Assembly: GCA_903898855.1 (NCBI GenBank)
Contig: CAIUHB010000071.1
Location: 1-64,000, forward strand
Length of the DNA stretch: 64,000 bases
Reading direction: 5' to 3'
Source of the DNA: an uncultured Actinomycetes bacterium
GTDB lineage: Bacteria > Actinomycetota > Actinomycetes > Nanopelagicales > Nanopelagicaceae
In this document: piece by piece, positions 13,530 to 19,684 of the stretch
How positions within the stretch are numbered: the first letter of the stretch is position 1
Layout: each line of letters opens with the position of its first letter
Notes under the pieces: generated by a model
Databases searched by the model: none
Seen by the model: the letters and a program-made list of their open reading frames with translations, nothing else
Told to the model about the DNA's origin: nothing
Program-made: the position numbers and the translations under genes

Positions 13530-13718
13530 TTACTTCTTGCGAAGGTCGCTGAGGGCGTTCAGGCCATTCAGGAGAATCTCCTCGATGCGGTCTGCCGACC
13601 CGTAGAAGGAGACACCCTCAATGGTGAGGACGTAAGTTTCCCGAATGAGGTTCAGGCGGATAACCTCCACCTCGGCCTCCCCGTCGAAGTGAATGTCCAT
13701 GCTGTAGTTCGTTGCCAT
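13530..13718 (-). CDS. 62-aa hypothetical protein
   Basis: MATNYSMDIHFDGEAE... is a beta-rich start with a C-terminal helix ending LRKK. Function unknown. Single-gene unit behind cassette 20. Confidence 0.65.
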   Translation of the reverse strand: MATNYSMDIHFDGEAEVEVIRLNLIRETYVLTIEGVSFYGSADRIEEILLNGLNALSDLRKK

Positions 13719-13791
13719 AATTACCTTTCCCGTTGGGTCTTTCCCAACAATTCCAGCGTATCAAACGGAGAAGCTATCGCGCGGGCGCGAT
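13719..13791 (-). promoter_or_regulatory. control cassette 20 (ATCGCGC-GG-GCGCGAT)
   Basis: Repeat 13776-13791, 58 nt to start; -10 TTTGATACGCT; leader stem TTGGG/CCCAA, a fully exchanged base-pair set that keeps pairing. Confidence 0.75.
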
Positions 13792-13832
13792 TAGGACTTT
13801 TTCTTGTGCGCGATGTGACCGGCAAAGAGAGA

Positions 13833-13856
13833 GGGGAGGGGCTTTCGCCCCTCCCC
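13833..13856 (-). terminator. 10-bp GC hairpin with GAAA loop
   Basis: GGGGAGGGGC pairs perfectly with GCCCCTCCCC, 13 nt after the 13869 stop. Confidence 0.6.
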
Positions 13857-13868
13857 GATTCTCAGGGA

Positions 13869-14060
13869 CTAGCCCTTGTATGCGTCCAGCAGACGATACT
13901 TCAGGTTGCGAATGTCCTCGATGATTCGTGAGCAAATCTGTTCCTCTGCCCAGTCCTCGGCGTTGGCCACTCGGATAATCTCCTTAATCCACTCGTCCTC
14001 GGAAGCACCAAGAGCGTGGGTGATGAGTTGTAATTCTTCTAATGTGACTGAGATGTTCAC
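13869..14060 (-). CDS. 63-aa small protein of a repeated family (GTG start)
   Basis: GTG at 14060 is chosen because AAAGGTAACT precedes it exactly as AAAGGTAATT precedes neighbouring ATGs, and it lies 58 nt from cassette 21. MNISVTLEELQLI... shares with the 14927 gene the order VS-T-EEL-x-H-L-x-SE-x-W-x-E-x-RV and the terminal LxxAY. Function unknown. Confidence 0.7.
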   Translation of the reverse strand: MNISVTLEELQLITHALGASEDEWIKEIIRVANAEDWAEEQICSRIIEDIRNLKYRLLDAYKG

Positions 14061-14133
14061 AGTTACCTTTCCCGTCAGCAATTTGCCGACACCAAATGTC
14101 TACTAAACGGCGGAGTCATCGCGCGTGCGCGAT
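14061..14133 (-). promoter_or_regulatory. control cassette 21 (ATCGCGC-GT-GCGCGAT)
   Basis: Repeat 14118-14133, 58 nt to GTG; -10 TTTAGTAGACAT; leader hairpin reduced to GGCAAATTGC. Confidence 0.7.
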
Positions 14134-14156
14134 AGTCCCATAGAGGTGCGCGATAA

Positions 14157-14170
14157 GGGGCTTTCGCCCC
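14157..14170 (-). terminator. 5-bp GC hairpin with GAAA loop
   Basis: GGGGC/GCCCC, 5 nt after the 14176 stop; the shortest member of this hairpin class. Confidence 0.45.
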
Positions 14171-14175
14171 CAGGC

Positions 14176-14361
14176 TCAGACCTCCCCCACGACCTTGCCG
14201 ATGATGATGTCGGCGTAGCGGGACTGGTGCTCGTAGACACTGGCTCGGCGGAGGTCGCCGTCGTCTCGGGCGTCCTCGGCCTTGATGAGGGTAGCCCCTC
14301 GGTAGTGACGAAGTGCGGCGATGACGCAGGCCATCTCATCGGTGCTGAAAGTAACGCTCAT
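14176..14361 (-). CDS. 61-aa small protein of a repeated family
   Basis: MSVTFSTDEMACVIAAL... follows the same beta-strand then two-helix pattern as its neighbours at 13869 and 14927 but with low identity. Function unknown. Confidence 0.6.
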   Translation of the reverse strand: MSVTFSTDEMACVIAALRHYRGATLIKAEDARDDGDLRRASVYEHQSRYADIIIGKVVGEV

Positions 14362-14435
14362 AATTCCCTTCCTTGTTGGGGTCTTTCCCCTACCTAACCA
14401 GATTACCAAAGGCGGAGTCATCGCGCACGCGCGAT
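14362..14435 (-). promoter_or_regulatory. control cassette 22 (ATCGCGC-AC-GCGCGAT)
   Basis: Repeat 14420-14435, 59 nt to start; -10 TTTGGTAATCT. Gap 14436-14576 has AAAATCCCTCCTGCGC, a GTGTGCGCGCGTGCG run and GCGCGAT copies; no gene seen. Confidence 0.75.
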
Positions 14436-14576
14436 GGATACAAAACCTCGTCGCAAATCTCGGAAAATCCCTCCTGCGCCATTCGCGTTATGTGTGCGCG
14501 CGTGCGTGTGCGCGATGCTCGGGGAAAGAAATAAACAGGGTTTGATGGGTGCGCGATGTCCCCGATAAGGGGGAAG

Positions 14577-14610
14577 GGGGAGGGGGCCTCATGTCCAAAG
14601 CCCCCTCCCC
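14577..14610 (-). terminator. 11-bp GC hairpin, 12-nt loop
   Basis: GGGGAGGGGGC pairs with GCCCCCTCCCC, 14 nt after the 14624 stop. Confidence 0.55.
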
Positions 14611-14623
14611 GATTCTGGGGTAT

Positions 14624-14785
14624 CTAGATACCCTCGACCCAGGTGAACGACACCCCGTAAGTCCCGTCGATTCCCTCTCGGGCGTCGATGTAAGCGTCAC
14701 GGGCGGTCTGCTCGTCCTCGAACTTCCAGCACAGCGTCTCGATGGGCGAACCCGTCTCGATTTCGTAAGTAACCAACTTCCACAT
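14624..14785 (-). CDS. 53-aa hypothetical protein
   Basis: MWKLVTYEIETGSPI... then a helix (DEQTARDAYIDAREG) and a final strand: a beta-alpha-beta small protein. Supported by cassette 23 and by the ribosome binding site GGAAGG. Function unknown. Confidence 0.65.
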   Translation of the reverse strand: MWKLVTYEIETGSPIETLCWKFEDEQTARDAYIDAREGIDGTYGVSFTWVEGI

Positions 14786-14861
14786 AACTACCTTCCCGTC
14801 TCGGGTCTTTCCCTCGACACCAAAACCTTACTAAACGGCGGAGGCATCGCGCGTGCGCGAT
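14786..14861 (-). promoter_or_regulatory. control cassette 23 (ATCGCGC-GT-GCGCGAT)
   Basis: Repeat 14846-14861, 61 nt to start; -10 TTTAGTAAGGTTT. Confidence 0.7.
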
Positions 14862-14902
14862 AGTCATTGCGTGTGTGCGCGATGTCTCCGGCAAGGAGAA
14901 AG

Positions 14903-14920
14903 GGGGGGCTTTCGCCCCCC
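14903..14920 (-). terminator. 7-bp GC hairpin with GAAA loop
   Basis: GGGGGGC/GCCCCCC, 7 nt after the 14927 stop. Confidence 0.55.
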
Positions 14921-14926
14921 TAGCCC

Positions 14927-15130
14927 CTACTTCGCCTCTCTGGGGTAGACCGCCATCACTCGTTCCCTGAGGTCAAGCAGGCGGGCTGCGATTTCCGTGG
15001 AGATGCGCTCGTTCTCCGTGTCGCCCTCGGCACCTACTCGCTTCGCTTCGTCCGTCCAGTCAATCTCGGAGGTGCGGAGTGAGTGAGCCAACATAATCAA
15101 CTCGTCTTCCGTGAAACTTACCTGATACAT
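14927..15130 (-). CDS. 67-aa small protein of a repeated family
   Basis: MYQVSFTEDELIMLA... is the clearest relative of the 13869 protein (shared SE-x-W, RV and C-terminal L-x-R-x-x-x-AY positions). First gene to the left of the GCGCGAT-rich non-coding block, behind cassette 24. Function unknown. Confidence 0.7.
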   Translation of the reverse strand: MYQVSFTEDELIMLAHSLRTSEIDWTDEAKRVGAEGDTENERISTEIAARLLDLRERVMAVYPREAK

Positions 15131-15206
15131 AATTGCCTTCCCCGTCGGGTCGTTCCCGACTTCCTTAAATGTCTAACAAACGGCGGAGGCATCGCGCAAG
15201 CGCGAT
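15131..15206 (-). promoter_or_regulatory. control cassette 24 (ATCGCGC-AA-GCGCGAT)
   Basis: Repeat 15191-15206, 61 nt to start; -10 TTTGTTAGACAT; leader stem GTCGGG/CCCGAC with loop AACGA... It directly abuts the repeat array. Confidence 0.7.
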
Positions 15207-16460
15207 TCACTAAATCCCCCGCAAATCGCGCTTGACGCGTCACCCGCACATTCCCGCAAACGCTCGGGGGTCGCGCACTCGTCACATAATGCCCGCATAC
15301 GCCCCCAAACGCGCCCTACGCCCGTGTAACACGCCCGCGCGATACGCAAGTCACGGAAACGCTCGAGAATCGCGCCTCAGGCTCGGGCGTCACGCAAGCG
15401 CGTCGCGAATGCCCGCAAATCGCGCCTCAGGCGTCACGCGCTCGTCACACGCGCTCGCAAACGCCCCCGCACGTCACGCCCGCCCGCAAACGCCCGCGCG
15501 ATACGCCCGTAAACGCCCGCCCGCCCGCGCATACCCGCAAACGCCCGCGCGATACGGGTTTCGGGCGTAATTCCGCGTAAATCGCGCTCTGGCGATGCCC
15601 GCGCGCCGCGTAACGCTCGCAAACGCCCCCGCGAGCGCAACACGCGCCTAACACGCGCGCGCGATACGGTTTTGCGGCAAATCCCCCGCAAATCGCGCCT
15701 CAGGCCGGCCCGTTACGCAAACGCGTCAGAAAGCGCGCGAATTCCCCTCGGGCGCGTCAGGGGCGTCACGCAAACGCGTGTATAAGCGCGCGATACGTCA
15801 CACGCACGGGCGGGCGCGCACGGGCGAGCGCCGGCCCGAAAAGCGCGCGATACTCGAGATTTCGGGAGATTTCCGAGCAAGAGCGCGATTATGTCCCTCC
15901 GTCAGACGATTTTGGAGGTTTTCCCCGCGTAGCGGACTTCCCATGTGGCGCGCGATGTTTTTTTTTATCAAGAGCAGAGATTTTGGCTTTTTGCTTCCTT
16001 TTCTTTTCGCAGGCGTGTGCGCGATGAAAAAAGGGTCGCCCGAGGAAAAAAAGAGGGTTCTGCGCGATTTTTTGGGCGTTTTCGGGCGTTTCGGGCGTTT
16101 TCGGGTAAGAGCGCGCGATACGCATTCTGGGAATCTCCCCCATGCGCGCGATACGCGGCAAAGGGTATACGCGCGCGATGCGGGTTCTGGGAATCTCCCC
16201 CTCGGGTATACGCGCGCGATAGATATTCTGGGAATTCCTCGCGCACCTATACGCGCGTATAACGCGTGCGCGATACGCAAGGATAAGCATTTTCGCCGCA
16301 ATTTCGGGAAAATTCCCATCGCGCCATGCGCGTACTACATATATGCGCGCGCGATGCGGCGCGCGATGCGGCGCGCGATACGCAATTCGGACAGAGGAAT
16401 CCAGGAAAATCTGGGCGGGCGAGGGGGGATAACGCGCGCGCGATGGAAGGAGGAGGGGGG
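15207..16460. repeat. non-coding GCGCGAT-rich repeat array, candidate origin
   Basis: About 1.25 kb without a credible gene. I count about 19 copies of GCGCGAT, all in the same orientation on the plus strand (for example near 15338, 15490, 15545, 15785, 16110, 16144, 16211, 16368, 16434), often extended to GCGCGCGATACG. Reverse-orientation AATCGCGCCTCAGG copies lie mostly in 15.2-15.7 kb. Three copies of GCGCGAT followed by TTCTGGGAAT lie at about 16110-16240. Long ORFs across it are Arg-rich artefacts of the repeats. Iterons of a replication origin or a decoy array for the cassette-binding protein are the main options. Confidence 0.65.
15955..16090. other. locally AT-rich segment inside the array
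   Basis: T-runs and A-runs (for example a 10-nt T-run at about 15957, AAAAAAG at 16025, GATTTTTTGG at 16065) break an otherwise very GC-rich block, followed by three GGGCGTTT(T)C repeats. This could be a DNA-unwinding element. No DnaA-box match was noticed. Confidence 0.4.
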
Positions 16461-16496
16461 GGTCGGATTGGGTCGGGGGGGTCGGGTCGGGTGGCA

Positions 16497-16511
16497 GATT
16501 CTAGGCCGGAG
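16497..16511 (-). promoter_or_regulatory. orphan copy of TCCGGCCTAGAATCT, promoter-like
   Basis: The same 15 nt occurs at about 16755-16769 upstream of the 16718 gene, where TAGAAT can serve as a -10. This copy faces leftward into the repeat array with no gene for about 1.3 kb. Confidence 0.4.
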
Positions 16512-16521
16512 AAAATCGAAA

Positions 16522-16543
16522 GGGGGGGTCTTTCGACCCCCCC
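16522..16543 (-). terminator. 9-bp GC hairpin with GAAA loop
   Basis: GGGGGGGTC/GACCCCCCC, 13 nt after the 16557 stop. Confidence 0.6.
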
Positions 16544-16556
16544 CATGTTTAGCGGC

Positions 16557-16718
16557 CTACCGGATACCGATTAGCCGTTCGGCGTCCTCGATAACATCGT
16601 CTAGCCACATCGCCACCTCGTATTCCAGGTGGTCGTCGTAATCATGGCAACTCTCTAGGTTACAGCATTTGCCACAGTGATGACCCTCTAACTCGTGAAA
16701 CTCGTCAAAGATACTCAT
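16557..16718 (-). CDS. 53-aa Cys/His-rich acidic protein
   Basis: MSIFDEFHELEGHHCGKCC... has HHCGKCC and ESCHDYDDH, a cluster able to bind a metal, then an acidic helix and IGIR end. The upstream sequence lacks the GCGCGAT palindrome of the array genes and carries TCCGGCCTAGAATCT instead. Function unknown. Confidence 0.65.
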   Translation of the reverse strand: MSIFDEFHELEGHHCGKCCNLESCHDYDDHLEYEVAMWLDDVIEDAERLIGIR

Positions 16719-16754
16719 GATGACTTTCTCTTTCTGTTTGTGTGTTTGTGTAAA

Positions 16755-16769
16755 GATTCTAGGCCGGAT
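16755..16769 (-). promoter_or_regulatory. TCCGGCCTAGAATCT promoter-like element
   Basis: TAGAAT reads as a -10 about 45 nt before the 16718 start. It is identical to the copy at 16497-16511. Confidence 0.4.
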
Positions 16770-16786
16770 TTTTTCGGGGGGTGAGA

Positions 16787-16808
16787 GGGGGGGTCTTTCG
16801 ACCCCCCC
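16787..16808 (-). terminator. 9-bp GC hairpin with GAAA loop
   Basis: GGGGGGGTC/GACCCCCCC, 15 nt after the 16824 stop. Confidence 0.6.
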
Positions 16809-16823
16809 TCAGGGAGGGAGCCC

Positions 16824-17558
16824 CTAGAAGGGGCGATTCTTTCCGCCCCATTGCTTGGGGAGCCAGTGGGAGTTATCCGGACGTGATTCCTCATGGATAG
16901 AGGTCTCAAAGTTCGGGTCGGCTTGGTGCTGGTCTGCCACGGCCTTACCACCCTGAGAGGCAAGCACCCCGTAGTAGTTAGGCTTTGCCAGAATCGACCA
17001 CATAAAGTCGATGACCGCTTCGGGGGTGCTGTCGGAGAAATGTCCAAAGTAGTCCCGAACCTTTTGGACACAACCGCAAGGGCGGGTGACAATTTCGGCA
17101 CCGTCATCAACATGGCGGACAATGCCGTTCTCATCACGATAAAACCATTTGACAATGACCATCGGGTCGTATCCGGCGTGACCTTCATAGATACCGATTT
17201 CGGCGATGACATCCTGCTCATCGGTGCCCCATGCGTTCACGGCAAGGGACTGGCCGTTAGCCTTACGCTGGCCTTTCTCAATAAACTGGCCGACCAATTT
17301 GCCGTCGAACTTAGCGTCACGAAGGTAGGTGGCGAATTCATCGTCAGTCATCAGGATAGGCTCTCCCTGAATCTGGACAATTTCACCGGATACCATTTGG
17401 TGAAAGGACGACTCGGTGAAACCCACGACCGGACGGTGATTCGCATTCACAAAACCGGCGTATTCGGTGAGACCCGTGCGGATAGAATCCAGGAATTCGG
17501 AAATTTCGGCGTGATTCGGGGGAGTGACTCCCGAGCAGGTTCGAATGGACTTGGACAT
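16824..17558 (-). CDS. 244-aa hypothetical protein
   Basis: MSKSIRTCSGVTPPN... has no motif I recognise. It is mixed alpha/beta with a Gly-rich middle, a CGC segment near residue 160 and an NRPF end. First leftward gene from the divergent control region. Its leader has a GACCAGA/TCTGGTC stem-loop (17581-17599) like the array leaders but no GCGCGAT palindrome, so its control differs. Confidence 0.7.
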   Translation of the reverse strand: MSKSIRTCSGVTPPNHAEISEFLDSIRTGLTEYAGFVNANHRPVVGFTESSFHQMVSGEIVQIQGEPILMTDDEFATYLRDAKFDGKLVGQFIEKGQRKANGQSLAVNAWGTDEQDVIAEIGIYEGHAGYDPMVIVKWFYRDENGIVRHVDDGAEIVTRPCGCVQKVRDYFGHFSDSTPEAVIDFMWSILAKPNYYGVLASQGGKAVADQHQADPNFETSIHEESRPDNSHWLPKQWGGKNRPF

Positions 17559-17580
17559 GACACAACTACTTTCTACTAAC

Positions 17581-17599
17581 TGACCAGAGACTTTCTGGT
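17581..17599 (-). promoter_or_regulatory. leader stem-loop
   Basis: GACCAGA and TCTGGTC pair around a 5-nt loop, 23 nt upstream of the 17558 ATG. It is equivalent to the TCGGG-AAAG-CCCGA leaders of the cassettes. Confidence 0.5.
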
Positions 17600-17704
17600 C
17601 TCGAAGCGTTTACCTCGATGGACACCAATCTACGCGAGCCATACGGAGCCTGCTCGCAGCGGAAAGGGCACGGTGCCCACACACGCACAATTCCAACTCC
17701 TATA

Positions 17705-17722
17705 TTCGAACATATGTTCAAA
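17705..17722. promoter_or_regulatory. LexA/SOS-box-like operator
   Basis: TTCGAACATATGTTCAAA contains GAAC-ATAT-GTTC, the core of the Gram-positive and actinobacterial SOS box (CGAAC-N4-GTTCG), with symmetric flanks. It lies in the 205-bp divergent region, just upstream of the probable rightward promoter for 17764. Confidence 0.6.
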
Positions 17723-17725
17723 GGC

Positions 17726-17763
17726 TGGAGATACACATACGAATCTGGTATTATTCGGGCACT
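17726..17763 (+). promoter_or_regulatory. rightward promoter for a near-leaderless transcript
   Basis: TATTAT (17749-17754) with TGGAGA 17 nt upstream. The expected start of transcription is 2-4 nt before the ATG at 17764, and no ribosome binding site is present. Confidence 0.45.
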
Positions 17764-18690
17764 ATGGTTAACCAGCAACTCAATTACATCAATAAGAATG
17801 GCATTAAGTCCACGGGCTGGGGTATTAAAGCTACGCCTGACAACTACGAACAGGTAGTGGACTTTGCACGCGCCCACGGACCCTGCGGGCCGGTAGAGGA
17901 TAAGATGCCCGAGTTGTATATTTTTCGAATTGGCTCTGGTTACAACGTCCGCCGATACAGCAACGGTAAGCTGGATTTAAATCAGGTAGTGCTCCACGAT
18001 GAGTGGCTCGTGTGCGATATCTACGGCCTCGAGGTAGTGCCGCCTTTTTCAATTATCGCCGATGAGACCAAGATTGACCGCGAAGACCGCCTCGAGGACC
18101 GCCTGACAAATTTCTCGGAGAAAATCAAAGAGTTCAAGACTTCCGCCGTCGACTTCAAGAACTACACCAAGGATGGTTCGAACTACTGGTTCGGCTTTCA
18201 GGGGGACAACAACTTTAACAAGGGCGATGACCTCAAGGAATACTTTTCAAAAATCTGGGGGAACGAGGACTTTTCAGACTGGGAGCTGGCTAGCTTGTGG
18301 GACCTGAAGAAGGACAGCCAGTGGGATGGCAAGGCCGAGTTTGACAAGTTGTTTGACAACGAGCTGTTCGACATGGACTACGACGGCGATTGCGCGTGCA
18401 GCCGGGACATTGTGAGCCCCTATGACCACCTTGATGTGTTTGAGCTCATTCAGGATGCCTCGGAGCTCGACGTTGATTTCTTTGAGGAATTCATCACGCC
18501 CGCTTTCGAGGGGACCGGCATGATGCCGCGCTTCCGCGAGACCTACATCCGCGCGGGTGGTATCCGCTACCTCCAGAACATCACTATGTCTACCCCTGAC
18601 GGAAATTTTTTGGTTATTGAGCCGGGAGACACCGTTATCCGGTTTAAAGACGAGTTGTTCGTACACAAGAACGAGTACAAGGCGGACTAA
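17764..18690 (+). CDS. 308-aa strongly acidic hypothetical protein
   Basis: MVNQQLNYINKN... is rich in Asp and Glu (runs such as FDMDYDGDCACSRD and ELDVDFFEEF) with many aromatics, and no enzyme motif recognised. It starts next to the SOS-like box, suggesting DNA-damage-responsive expression. High acidity raises the possibility of a DNA mimic, but nothing in the sequence proves that. Coupled by TAATG to the next gene. Confidence 0.7.
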   Translation: MVNQQLNYINKNGIKSTGWGIKATPDNYEQVVDFARAHGPCGPVEDKMPELYIFRIGSGYNVRRYSNGKLDLNQVVLHDEWLVCDIYGLEVVPPFSIIADETKIDREDRLEDRLTNFSEKIKEFKTSAVDFKNYTKDGSNYWFGFQGDNNFNKGDDLKEYFSKIWGNEDFSDWELASLWDLKKDSQWDGKAEFDKLFDNELFDMDYDGDCACSRDIVSPYDHLDVFELIQDASELDVDFFEEFITPAFEGTGMMPRFRETYIRAGGIRYLQNITMSTPDGNFLVIEPGDTVIRFKDELFVHKNEYKAD

Positions 18691-18881
18691 TGGACAAGAA
18701 CTGCATTCGAGTTAATCTGAGCCGCGTAGCCGGCGGAGATATCCTGTTGACCGTGAAAGACAACGGCGTCCTTCTGGGCGAATACGTCTTCGACTCAGAA
18801 CGCGAAGAGATGACCGTGCTCTTCCTTTATGAAGATATTGAAGACCTCGAAGACCTCAACCAGTTCGACGACTGGGAGTAA
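18690..18881 (+). CDS. 63-aa acidic hypothetical protein
   Basis: MDKNCIRVNLSRVAGG... is a beta-like first half with an acidic tail (EDIEDLEDLNQFDDWE). The ATG shares its A with the preceding stop. Function unknown. Confidence 0.7.
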   Translation: MDKNCIRVNLSRVAGGDILLTVKDNGVLLGEYVFDSEREEMTVLFLYEDIEDLEDLNQFDDWE

Positions 18882-18887
18882 ATTTTT

Positions 18888-18962
18888 TCCGGGGTAGCTC
18901 AGTGGCAGAGCAGGACACTGTTAATGTCTTGGTCGTAGGTTCGAATCCTACTCCCGGAGCCA
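18888..18962 (+). tRNA. tRNA-Asn (anticodon GTT)
   Basis: Acceptor stem TCCGGGG pairs with TCCCGGA (one G-T), then G and an encoded CCA. D-arm GCTC/GAGC, anticodon arm GGACA-CTGTTAA-TGTCT and a T-arm with GGTTCGAATCC. The loop reads anticodon GTT. Begins 7 nt after the preceding stop codon. Confidence 0.93.
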
Positions 18963-18963
18963 T

Positions 18964-19038
18964 TGAGGGGTAGTTCAGTGGGAGAACGCTAGGTTTTGGT
19001 CCTAGATGTCGAGGGTTCGAATCCTTCCCCCTCAGCCA
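18964..19038 (+). tRNA. tRNA-Gln (anticodon TTG)
   Basis: Acceptor TGAGGGG pairs with CCCCTCA, then G and encoded CCA; anticodon arm CTAGG-TTTTGGT-CCTAG gives TTG. Begins 1 nt after tRNA-Asn, so the pair is probably processed from one transcript. Confidence 0.93.
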
Positions 19039-19040
19039 CT

Positions 19041-19093
19041 AATGCTACATATACACACCACTCCGGGGGATAAAGCTACACATAGGTAGCATT
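19041..19093. terminator. inverted repeat in the convergent gap
   Basis: AATGCTAC (19041-19048) and GTAGCATT (19086-19093) enclose 37 nt directly after the tRNAs. The rest of the gap to 19198 holds another GCCGG/CCGGC pair and no gene. It may end rightward transcription and/or the dps message. Confidence 0.35.
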
Positions 19094-19198
19094 AATGGGG
19101 AAAGCCGGCAGAGCACTCTCGCTTCCCAGCAATAGATACCCCACCGGCTTAACAAGCGCAGTGTCGAAGTGAACTTGTTATCGACAGTATAACGCGTT

Positions 19199-19648
19199 CT
19201 ACAAAGACGCGCGCAGCTGCCAGTTCCACTTCTGATGCATGTCAATGCGCTCAGCGAGAAAGTTAGCGATGCCCTGCTGATTGGCAGCAGACGCAATACG
19301 GAACGCGGCGTTCAGCGAGACAAGCACACCGTCGTTGGTCGTGAGCAAATCCTGAACCAAGGTGTTGGAGTCGAACGCGGCGACATGCTCATCGCTTACC
19401 GTGGCAAGGTCCGACAAATCCCACAAACAAAACGGGGCAATAACACCCATCTTACGGATAGCTTCCGCAAGGGTGTCAAGGCTGCTGTACACATCCTCGT
19501 AGATTTCGAGAAATTTCTCATGCCACTCAGGGAAATCCGGACCAGTCACGTTCCAGTGAAACCCATGCACACGGTGATACATGATGGTGGCATTAGCAAG
19601 CACCGGCATCAGTGAGTTAGCAACGGCATTGTTAGATTCAATTAACAT
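19199..19648 (-). CDS. dps: Dps-like ferritin-fold protein
   Basis: 149 aa. IMYHRVHGFHWNVTGPDFPEWHEKF carries the H-x-x-x-W-x-x-x-G signature of Dps, followed by a conserved E-x-x-Y-x-x-x-D-x-x-A-E helix: the ferroxidase residues shared between Dps subunits. Dps stores iron, limits Fenton damage and often binds DNA as a dodecamer. The start at 19648 follows TTGGAG; a longer TTG start is less likely. A TATAAT (19673-19678) within the 5' end of the gap gives it its own promoter. Confidence 0.9.
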   Translation of the reverse strand: MLIESNNAVANSLMPVLANATIMYHRVHGFHWNVTGPDFPEWHEKFLEIYEDVYSSLDTLAEAIRKMGVIAPFCLWDLSDLATVSDEHVAAFDSNTLVQDLLTTNDGVLVSLNAAFRIASAANQQGIANFLAERIDMHQKWNWQLRASL

Positions 19649-19672
19649 TTTATTCTCCAAAATTCTAATTAA

Positions 19673-19678
19673 ATTATA
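19673..19678 (-). promoter_or_regulatory. -10 element of the dps promoter
   Basis: Minus-strand TATAAT, 25 nt before the dps ATG; the matching -35 is weak and would fall in the end of the upstream gene. Confidence 0.45.
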
Positions 19679-19684
19679 GCAGAG

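Noticed and set aside
15207..16460. CRISPR array
   Set aside because: Repeats are short (7-12 nt), irregularly spaced and not separated by uniform spacers; no cas genes.
15778..16641. 287-aa rightward reading frame across the repeat array
   Set aside because: Arg/Ala-rich product dictated by GCGCGAT repeats, long frames are open on both strands, no ribosome binding site and no domain.
17618..17857. 79-aa rightward frame across the divergent promoter region
   Set aside because: Spans the SOS-like box and promoter, overlaps the supported 17764 gene in another frame, and lacks coding character.
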